This document shows, piece by piece, positions 34,609 through 43,807 of a DNA stretch of 64,000 nucleotides. Positions within the stretch are counted from its first letter, which is position 1, and the number at the start of each line of letters is the position of its first letter. The position numbers and the translations under genes are program-made. The DNA is from Kwoniella bestiolae CBS 10118. Its lineage: Eukaryota > Basidiomycota > Tremellomycetes > Tremellales > Cryptococcaceae. The notes beneath the pieces are model-generated. The model saw nothing but the letters and a program-made list of their open reading frames with translations. It made no database searches and was not told the origin of the DNA. The stretch is from positions 620,001-684,000 of the forward strand of contig NC_089248.1 in assembly GCF_000512585.2 (NCBI RefSeq), given 5' to 3'.

Positions 34609-35860
34609 TCATACTCCAACCCATTTGTACAACGTGACTTTCTGTGAAGCACAAAGTAGCATGAAAGGTCTGTCAGCATGGTATATAGATATAACGGGCA
34701 AAATTGAGGGAGCGGAGATCAACTCACATTTATTATAGGTTTCTGAACCAGCTTCTTAGCTACTAGCGTTATCAGACATTTATTTACCTTGGCTTGTGGG
34801 AGATCAGGTGGCGTGACCATGTCCTTCACTGACGAGGTCACAGAGATGATCAGCTCATGTCGTGAACAGTCGTACAACTTAAGGTTGAGCTGACTCACGT
34901 GATATACCCTCAGGATGTTCCATCAGCTTCATGATCACTTTCTCCATCCGCATTCTCTCGACCTGTAAGAGTCAAAATGAAATCAGTCAATCATCTTGGC
35001 AATTCCCGTACAGGTGAAAGACCAAGCTGATTACTCACAGGTTCACCGCCTCTATACTCCAACGGTAAAGTATCTATTATACCTGAAATTTCCAACTGCC
35101 CCAATAAACCAAATCAGCATGCCACCCCTACTCCAATGAAAGGGACCACTCACCTCCCTCTTTTTCCTAGCAGCAGCAGCCCCAGCCCCTTTCTTGGCGG
35201 GTACACCTCCAGAAGGTTTCCTCAATCCCGTAGCAGCAGGTCTGGCCTTAGCCTTCGGAGGGGGGACCGGATCATCTTCAGAGAACGAATAGGCAGTTGC
35301 GTAGGTCATATCTGCTGCGTTATTCGCCGAAGAGGATGTTCGAGAGGGTGCTGAGGTTGGTGTAGGGGGTTGAGCAGAGGTTGATGGTTGTGGAACAGGG
35401 TCTTGGACTGCTCAGATCCAAAGACAACTGAGTGAGCTTACAGTGGAGAGATGTTTGTGTGATGGGGAATTACATACCTTCCAACGATTCCATCCTTGAG
35501 AAACTCTGTTCATTCGGAGCCTACTCATACCATATATCAGCTCCTATACCCGACATAGGTGGTTATATCTATAGCTGAACGCTAGAGATCACGCACCTGA
35601 GGCCACTCCACACAAAAAGCATTCATCTTCAAAGCGTACAAATACCCCGCGAACGCTTCGTTAAATGTGCCCAGCGCATCGTGAAGAGCGGTCATCTGCT
35701 GTATATTCGAAGAAAGCGTTGCCACCTCATCCGAGAGATCTACCATCGCTCCTGTCAGGTGATCCAGGCCAGAGGCTGAGGAGGTATTTCGGTCGGTTGA
35801 TCTAGCGAGGGAAGATAGGGAGCCGGTTGATATTCGACGTAAGGGGTGAGGTGGAGGCAT
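34609..35860 (-). CDS. DAM1: DASH complex subunit Dam1 with a probable C-terminal winged helix
   Basis: Dam1 is the microtubule-binding subunit of the DASH ring that couples kinetochores to spindle microtubules. Exon 1 (from 35860) begins with a basic MPPPHPLRRISTGSLSSLA segment and carries the Dam1 core: VATLSSNIQQMTALHDALGT, then FNEAFAGYLYALKMNAFCVE. The next exon gives APNEQSFSRMESLE. A Pro/Ser linker and an Ala/Lys-rich basic patch (KPSGGVPAKKGAGAAAARKK) follow. The last four exons add about 90 residues (GIIDTLPLEYRGGEP, RMRMEKVIMKLMEHPEGI, QAKVNKCLITLVAKKLVQKP, KVTLYKWVGV, stop TGA 34611-34609), whose spacing looks like a winged-helix fold. The core assignment is strong; the wing domain is inference. 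Confidence 0.85.
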
Positions 35861-36379
35861 ATTGTGGTGGTTAGAGAATCAGCTGGCGATGGCGATATCG
35901 GTAATGTTACAAGCAAGTTTGATCGGTCTTTCTCCTTTGACTGAGTAATGTCGTATCGAGTGGGTCTCAGTATTCGTATAATGCTTAGTTACATGTATTG
36001 TTGTTGTTGTTGTTGTTGTTGCTGTCAAAATGTCCAACTTGAACATTGATCGACGCGACCCACAACATGAAAATCACGCGTGTAACTTGAGTCCAGAAAT
36101 ATGCCACACTGGCTTACCCCGCTTATAACACCGCTGCATACGACCTCATAGATGGTTTACTTGACTTCTTTTCGACTTTTTCGAAATCACAACGTACATG
36201 TCAAAATTAGCTGAATGACATTGTGAGCGACATCAGCTTCAACATCACACATATCGCACACAGCTCAGCAGACCAAACACAAGCAGAAGCATAGTCAGAG
36301 TCAGAAGAAGATTGACTACAGGAAATCATCAATCATTTCGAACGGACATCTTGGTTTAATTGGCAGTACATTCCGAACC
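35861..36379. promoter_or_regulatory. Divergent promoter of DAM1 and the mitochondrial ribosomal protein gene
   Basis: Gap between two outward-facing starts, with a TTG triplet repeat at 35998-36021. No gene is supported. Confidence 0.5.
35998..36021. repeat. (TTG)8 microsatellite
   Basis: Perfect triplet repeat in the DAM1 promoter region. Confidence 0.9.
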
Positions 36380-37635
36380 ATGGCATTTGCGTCGTCCTCA
36401 ACTTCATCGGTCATGCGATCGACCAGGCAGCTGGTCGCTCCATCGCTATCGGGTCGAAATTTACCCCGTAGTAGGAGGAATATATTGCATGGTGAGCTAA
36501 ACCCTTGTCCATGTCTTTGATCTACATCAGTTCAGCTAACTCTCGTAACGATAATGATCAGTCACTCGACCATACTCAGCAGCAGCCACCCTAGCAGAAT
36601 CCCCCAACCCATCCTACCAACAACCTCCATCGTCCTCTTCCTCATCCTCGTTCCCCCCACAATCGCAATCATCATACTCCAGACCATCACGATACGAGCG
36701 CCCCACCCCCCGATCACTTACTCCACTCGAAGCTCAATCATTCTTAACCACTCTCCTATCCTTACCGTCTGACCGACAATTCTCTCCCGACCTATCCCTT
36801 CAGATCCTGACCCACAAATCATATCGCTATTCCCATTCCATACGTCACTTAAACTCTCAGGAGAGCTCTTCGATAGGGAACGAACCGCATAATTCCAGAT
36901 TATCGTTCCTCGGTCGAAGGGCTTTCCAAACTTACTTGTCGATGTTCATACATGATTCGTTCCTCCCTTCAAGTACGACCACACCGCTTAGGCTGGACGC
37001 ATCGGATTTCTTAAAAGGGAAGAGCCTGGAGGAGAGGTTGGATGGGCTGAGGGATACGAGGAATTTGGGGAGGGTCGTGGCGCCGCATTGGAATGTTGGG
37101 GAGGTGGTTAGGTGGGATAGGAATGAGGTGAGTTGCGTTTTGGGCATTGGGTTTGAGATCGATTCTGGATAGTGTCTCGGGATATCTTCTTGTCAGCAGA
37201 AAAAAATATCTCAGGAGGCATTCAGAGGATTCATTCGCCGTTTTGGTGGTATCCCTCGTCGGTCAGATAGCGTGGCCGTTCAACCCAGATTTCCCTCTCC
37301 TTCATGTCATTTCACGTCAACTATGCTTCGAATCGGTTCCTCTTCATTGTCTTTCCCCCTCAGAATACGATTTTCAATATGGAATACATTACTGATTCCC
37401 TTCTGAACCACAGACGTCCCGCGAATCAGGCGATGCCAAAATCCAAGGGATGGCCGTCGAGTCCATCCTAGGCGCAATCTTCACGGAATTCGGCTCACCA
37501 GCCGCACAGAGAGCATTCCACCTGCACATCTTACCGCATTTCATACCGCAGCTTAGGGATCCGAGGTTGATCGAGAGGGTGTTGGATCAGAGGGAACAGA
37601 TTGAGAAGGTTGGGAAAGGGATATTGAGGGTGTAG
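36380..37635 (+). CDS. RNase III-fold mitochondrial large-subunit ribosomal protein (mL57/mL44 type)
   Basis: Mitochondrial ribosome structural protein with a degenerate RNase III domain. Exons 36380-36491, 36562-37127 and 37414-37635 give 299 residues. The N-terminus (MAFASSSTSSVMRSTRQLVA) is Ser/Arg-rich with no acid, typical of a matrix presequence. The domain has SLQILTHKSYRYSHSIRHL, NSRLSFLGRRAFQTYLS, TRNLGRVVAPHWNVGEVVRW and GMAVESILGAIFTEFGSPAA. The RNase III signature ERLEFLGD is altered to SRLSFLGR, losing the catalytic Glu and Asp, so it should not cut RNA. The second intron (37128-37413, 286 nt) is several times longer than most in the window. mL57 fits best; mL44 is possible. Confidence 0.8.
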
Positions 37636-38146
37636 AGCATGAGGTTGTGTAACCCATTGAAAGGAAGTATAGTAGTACACATAGGCTTGGAGAGCATGAT
37701 GTTTATGTTGCGCATGAATCACACACCATTGCATTGCATCGATACAGCTATGGATTGTTGCGATTCGCTTCACCTCAAGGTTATCGTTGAGATCGCAGAT
37801 TTTACTATATCATCTCGCCCGTCATTCAGCGAGAGATCCAACGTTACTGATTAGAATCGATCCGTTACCTTCCGATCAAGTGCAGAATGAAACCCCTCAA
37901 TGTGACAAAACATCCTCTTTCACTTTGAAGTGATCGAGTCCAACACGATATACCCTTGTCGAGGTAAGGAATGAGATGTACAAACGTGCAACGTATAAGT
38001 AGATCTCACACCGGTTGGCGAGTGCAAGTGCCGCAACAATGTCCAAGCCATGCGTTGCATAAGATCCATGCTCATCTCACTCCCTACTACAAGACCCATT
38101 CATTCCGAATATCTTGTCTATGGTATATATCAGAAATCGCACTCAA
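37636..38146. other. Intergenic region between convergent genes
   Basis: Shared 3' region of the mitochondrial ribosomal protein gene and RIP1. Nothing else recognised. Confidence 0.5.
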
Positions 38147-39630
38147 TTAACCAATGACGATCTTCTCCTCATCGTCGTTGAAAGAGTATTCGGGGACCTC
38201 AAGGTTCAAAGGAGCGGGACCACGTCTGATTCGACCAGAGATATCGTAGTGGGAACCGTGACATGGGCAGAACCATCCTCCGTAATCACCTGCTTCACCG
38301 ATGGGGACACAACCCAGATGCGTGCAGACACCCAACATGACGAGCCTGTGAGATGATCAGAAGAAACGTTAGCTTTAGTGTTCGTCGAAAAGGCGAGATA
38401 TGAGAACATGGATCAATGAGGGGGCAATGGAGGGGAGTTGTCGTGAAGATAGATTGCATGTTGGGGATGAAGAGTGGTTAGAAGATTGAACAGAAACCCA
38501 CCACTCAGGTCGTTGTACTCGGTCGTCATCCTTCTCGGGATCTCTCAAAGATTTGACATCGACTTGGTTGGCTTCGTCGATCTCGTCAGAGGTTCGGTGT
38601 CGGATGAACACTGGCTTTCCTCTCCATTTGACGATAAGGTTTTTACCTGTTGACGGGACATTATGGTCAGTCTATCTTCCTCTGAATGATGGAATCATCT
38701 CCGAATCCTTCGCTCTACTCTCTATACTCTGGCTGTTCCAGTCCCTGTATTTCCGTTCCTCCTCTTCGATCCGCCTTCTCCCTCCAGATCGCACTTGCCA
38801 CCTCCCCATGTCATAAGAACAACTACTCACCCTCTGGAATAGCCCCCATCTCAACTTCAATCTTCGCCAACGCCAAGACATCGGCAGACGCAGCCATATT
38901 ACTCAAGATGTCCGAAACGGTAGATTTGATACCTGATGCTCCGAGCACACCCAACCCGCCGACCATAAAGTACGAGACTGTTCTGTTCAATGGTGCGCTC
39001 TTGGCTTTGTAAGGTGAGAAGTCGGGTACGCCAGTGGCGGACGCTCGGGGGATACCTGTCGCTCCTGCCATTGGGTGGGCGACGGATCGGAGTGGGGTGG
39101 AGGAGAAGTGTCGTTGTTGGAAGGATGAGGAGGTTGGGAGGGCTACGTGGGGGGATAATGGTGTATAAGTCAGTTCGAATTTTATTCGTTATTTAACCTT
39201 CATCTAAAGGCGATGGATCTAAAGCTCTTTCCTGATCCTCATCCTGATCTTTTCTTTTCTTCTCTCTTCTGATTATGAACAGCAGACGGCTCGTTCCGCT
39301 GAAACCAAACTTGTACTTTGAATTGTTCACGATCTCACCACTCCCCTCTCTTTCTCTCGATCCCAACTTGTTTTCCCATATATATTCTCTTCATCACCCT
39401 GATCAGATACACTCATACTCACCATTGGTCTTTCCTACATGTCCCCTCGCACCAACTCTAAAAGCGAAAGCCTGAGGTACATCCGATCTAGCCCCAGCGG
39501 CACCATGTCCATGACCGTGGTTTCCTGAAAGTCCAACTGGAACGGAGTTGTTGATCCTAGGAGCGAATGGTACACCCGAGGCGAGTGTCCTGCTTGTGGG
39601 GAGGAGGTTTATTCTGCTTACTGCAGCCAT
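38147..39630 (-). CDS. RIP1: Rieske iron-sulfur protein of the cytochrome bc1 complex
   Basis: Carries electrons from ubiquinol to cytochrome c1 in complex III of the inner mitochondrial membrane. The start at 39630 gives a presequence (MAAVSRINLLPTSRTLASG). The transmembrane hinge part follows (TVSYFMVGGLGVLGASGIKS), then KIEVEMGAIPEG, NLIVKWRGKPVFIRHRT and the cluster-binding motifs CTHLGC and CPCHGSHYD (two Cys, two His ligands). It ends YSFNDDEEKIVIG. Several introns interrupt it, including one after PEG and one after QRPEW. A His/Gly-rich stretch (GNHGHGHGAAGA) near residue 40 is unusual for a presequence but should be removed on import. Divergent from the WW-domain gene. Very secure. 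Confidence 0.95.
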
Positions 39631-40185
39631 TTTGGGTATGTCGAGGGGGATGAGATGTAGGTTGGGGTGAGATATGGTATCAACTGCTATAACGATATAA
39701 ATGTGTTGGTCGTTACTGGTTCACTGGTGGTTTACTGGTTGGTGTATCAAATCGGAGCATCGTTGATTCGTCGGTTCATCCCACCATACACATCACCAGA
39801 TGACTAATTCCGGAATATTCCGATATCCCCTTGAGTGTGGCACTGGTGTGCCATTTGTAGCTTTCTCACGGTGGACATACACGGACATGAGCCTGTAGTG
39901 ACCCTGCCAAGCCCGTGCGCAAGTGATGATGATGGGTGATGGCCCGGTGAAAGTGATGATGCCGGGAGTGATGGGAGTGATGGCGTGGATCAATCATCGT
40001 TGTCCTTGGTATTACCCCCCCCATCCTTTCGATATTCCTCATCTGCATTTATTCTCTCATACTCCTTTCGGATTGTATACTTATACATATACAAACTCAT
40101 CTCTTCCTATCCATTCTATCAACTTCACCTCATCTTGCCACCCACATATCTATTCAATCAAGAATCACGCCAAGACTCGAGCATC
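39631..40185. promoter_or_regulatory. Divergent promoter of RIP1 and the WW-domain gene
   Basis: Both genes start outward from here. Five GTGATG hexamers are packed into about 55 bp near 39923-39980, spaced irregularly. Their role as factor sites is inferred from recurrence only. Confidence 0.5.
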
Positions 40186-41231
40186 ATGACTGCTAATCCC
40201 GATTCCAGACCATTACCAGAAGGCTGGATCACCCAGTAAGTACTTCTCACCTTCATTGTCGGACATCTGGGTGGGTATGATGCTGATACTCCTTCGCCTT
40301 GACAGGTTCAACGAAGAGTACAAAACATGGTTCTACGTTAACAAGAACTCACCCGGTGGAGCAGCTTCACAATGGACTCAGTGAGTCTAGCGATGGCGAT
40401 TTGCCACCTACTCTTGGCATTTTCACAGCCCTCATACTTTTTCTTTCAACCCAGGAGAATGAATATTGTACTGATGCATGGAACGTGCGATAGTCCAGCA
40501 GATGATCAGCCCTCCACCCAATCCTACGCCCCGCCCTCCGGCGCACCACCCACTCGAAACACATACGAGGAGAAACGAGATACCTCCTCATACGGGCAAC
40601 AATCATCGACCCCTGAACCGTACCAACAACAACAGTCTTACGCCCAATCGCCCGCTCAAGGGTACGCGTCCCCTCCTCCCCAGGAGAAGAAGAAGGGTCT
40701 GGGAGGATTCTTATCCAAACTTGGTGGAGGGAATAACAGACCTCAACAAGGGTATGGTGGATATCCCCAACAACAGCAATATGGTGGGTATCCCCAACAG
40801 CAACAATATGGCGGATACCAACAGGGATATCCCCAACAAGGGTATGGAGGGTACCCTCAACAGGGTGGGTACGTGCAGCAACAGCCCATGTATGGTAGAC
40901 CCCAAAGACAAGGTATGGGTGCTGGAGGTGCGGTGAGTAACGTCTCTGATTCGTCACCTACCCTTCGTACTATCGCACCTTCTATAACCTGGATCACAAA
41001 CTGACAGATCTGGGTTCGCATCGGTTTAGGCCGCCCTCGGTTTGGGTGGTGGTCTCTTAGGTGGTATGATGATTGGTAACATGATATCCGATGTAAGTTA
41101 AAACTATAATCGATGATAAAGTACGATGCTAACCTCGCTTGACTTGACTGTAGGGCCAAAATGACGCCTACATGGACGGATACGAGGATGGAGGAGGTGG
41201 TGATATGGGTGATATGGGAGGTGACTTCTAG
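40186..41231 (+). CDS. WWM1: WW-domain protein with Gln/Tyr/Gly-rich region (WWM1-like)
   Basis: WW domain at the N-terminus (LPEGWITQFNEEYKTWFYVN then SQWTHPADD), completed across two introns, with both Trp and the Pro. A Pro/Gln/Tyr-rich segment follows, with tandem GGYPQQQQY units, resembling prion-like sequence. A glycine-zipper-like hydrophobic stretch (ALGLGGGLLGGMMIGNMISD) and an acidic DGYEDGGGGDMGDMGGDF tail close the protein (TAG at 41229-41231). This order matches yeast Wwm1, which binds metacaspase Mca1; that partnership is known for yeast only. Later exons are small, including one coding GGLLGGMMIGNMISD. Confident about the domains, moderately about orthology. Confidence 0.85.
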
Positions 41232-41751
41232 GTTTGCTTCGTCTTCTCGCAAGCAGACGCCAGAAGCTCAATCTGAATCTTATTTTCATTCTATCTTATC
41301 CATTATCTTGCAAGTGGTCTCTTTTAGCTCAGAATGCGTTGTAGTGTTCCCGTTTGTCGAGGTTGAATATACACGAAATATACACAAATCCTGTTTTTGT
41401 TTGAACTGCTGTCTGTCTCTGCTTTTTTGGTTTCTGCCAAATCTGATTGTCTGGGATGTATTGAATCTGAATGCTTCTCATGCTCGCTCAGTATCTTACA
41501 TACTACTGCATCACAGTCGTGCACGCAGCTTCTGTGAGACTTGATTTGCTTTGGTCTAATGGATGCCTCGTGTCAAGTCAAGGTCGATTGGGTTTGTCCG
41601 ATGACGTGCGTCATAGTTTATCTTACGCTAGTTTGTTTTCCCGAGATTAACAACATCTCATCGCAGTTCTGATCTCGACAAGCCAATCGACCCAGTTGTC
41701 CGCAATCTACAATCATCTATCTGTACATCCTGTCCTGCGAACGCTTCGGTG
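41232..41751. other. Intergenic region between two + strand genes
   Basis: 3' region of the WW gene and promoter of the molybdopterin-binding-domain gene. Open frames here are unsupported. Confidence 0.5.
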
Positions 41752-43648
41752 ATGCCTCTGAGGATATCTCTCTCTGCATCCCTCCCCAGAAGTATATATC
41801 GCGCTCGAATCACGAATTCAACCACTTGCAGATCCATTACATCCCTGATCGCCAGGACCAGAACCAATATCAACCCTTCATACTCCAAATCTAGGACCGC
41901 CTCGATAACTACCATACGAACAATGTCCAGCCCAGCAGCGTCCCCTTCTCAACAATCTAGCTCCGTAAAGCTAAAACCTACCGATCCTTCCTCGGTACCG
42001 AGTCCGCTTGGTGAGGGGAAGTTCATCAAAACAGCTGGATGTCTGATCATAGGGTATGTCGCCCGTTCCTTGAACGACCCAACCCAACCAATCCAATTCA
42101 AATTGATTGTATTTCATCGTACATCGTGCCAGACTGACTGGATCACTCAACTCACAGTGACGAGGTCTTGAATGGGAAAACGAAAGATACCAATTCAAAG
42201 TGAGCGTAGCCCTCGGGCCTTTGCGCTGTACTCGCCCTCCAGAGGGATGATATACTGACTTGTATGGACTTGCAGCTTCTTCGCTCAATTCTGCTTTGAT
42301 CTCGGTATTGAATTGTAAGTCTGGCTATCCTCCAGCCATCACTTTCGTTCAGGGAGATCGAACTCATAAACATGGATTTATCGCAGGAAACGTATAGAAG
42401 TCATTGCGGATGACGAGGATGAGATGTGAGTGATCCCCTTCAACGACATGAAGCGATGGTCTCTTCTCGATCATACCGCTCAGTTGCTAATATCATGACT
42501 TCTGTGCACAGCGTCGAGGCCGCTCGAAGGATGACGGAGAAATATGACTTCGTGGTTACCTCAGGAGGGATCGGCCCAACCCACGATGGTGAGTAGAATC
42601 TCTAATCTAAACTAATCCCCGCACAGGATCACACTCTTCAACTCCATCTAGATGATTCTGTCACTTCACCTCAAAATTGGGAAACAACGAGATACTGATC
42701 CCCATCGCATAGATATAACCTACGCCTCTCTCGCCAAAGCCTTCAACCTCCCCCTTCAACATGATCCCGAAACGCTCAGGAGGATGTGGGAGCTCTCCCC
42801 CCCAGAACGTAAAGAACAGTTGAAGAACGCCACGCCAGCTCAGAAGGAAGCTAGGGAGAGAATGGCGTTGTTTCCTACTAACACCGGTAAAGCAGGGAAA
42901 GAGGAAAGTAAGAGCGAGGTGATTTTTGTGGAGGGGGATAAGTGGGTTCCTGTGGTCAGACTTGGAGGGAAGGTAAGTTCGAACATGCCCACCTTCTCTT
43001 ACCTTACTTGTCCCAATCAAGATCTCGCCATTATGTTGCCAAAGCTGATGTATACATCGTCTTGGTAGCTGTGCATCTTCCCTGGTATTCCCTCATTATT
43101 CCAACAACTCCTTTTGGGCTTAACGCCTTACCTACCTTTACCTCCCGCATCGAGCAAACCATTCAGACATCTCATATACACTTCGTGAGTGACCTCAATC
43201 AAAAACATCTCCTATATCTCTATGATCGTTGTTACTTGTTACTTGTTAGCTGATATTGACTGCGTCCATGTGTGTGATCGCAGCAAACCCGAATCTGTGA
43301 TCGCACCGTACCTGACAGAGTTGCAAGCCAGAGTGAAGAAAGAAGGTATAAGGATTGGATCGTGTGAGTGCGGTTCAGTACTCTATGCCTTAACACTGGC
43401 TGATGGACGTTGTGCGTTGTGGTATAGACCCATACTTGTATTCTGGGGTACACGTCAGTTTGATAGGACATGATATAGACAGAGTGAGAGAACTGGGACA
43501 GGAGGTGAGTCATGGTCGTACACTGTCTAATTGGGTGAGTCTATTCCTGCTGACTCTTCTGAATCGGTCAAAGGTTGTCAAAGAGGTCGACGGGAAAGTG
43601 GTATCGGAAGGTAAATTGGGTAATGAGAGTGAGAAGGCGAAGGTGTAA
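41752..43648 (+). CDS. Molybdopterin-binding (MoCF/CinA-like) domain protein with possible mitochondrial start
   Basis: MoaB/Mog-type domain as found in CinA and in the N-terminal half of some FAD synthetases; eukaryotic stand-alone members are poorly characterised. Exons join to CLIIGDEVLNGKTKDTNS, NFFAQFCFDLGIELKRIEVI, then VTSGGIGPTHDDITYASLAK. The fold's GDE and SGGIGPTHDD motifs are intact. A later part reads CIFPGIPSLFQQLLLG, then YPYLYSGVHVSLIGHD. From ATG 41752 the first 58 residues are rich in Arg, Ser and Thr with almost no acids (LRISLSASLPRSIYRARITN), a good matrix presequence. ATG 41923 (MSSPAASPSQQ) would give a cytosolic form. No nucleotidyltransferase domain follows, so it is not a full FAD synthetase. 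Stop TAA at 43646-43648. Confidence 0.82.
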
Positions 43649-43807
43649 AATACCAATGTATGATAAGTAAAAATGCAGGACACCATACTTTCACCTATTG
43701 TTCCTCGATCACTGTATCGCGGTAGCAGACTCTCTGGTTTTCTTCATCTTTACAAGTGTCACATAGCCTCCTAACGATGTATCTACTAATACCAATCACA
43801 TCCGCTC

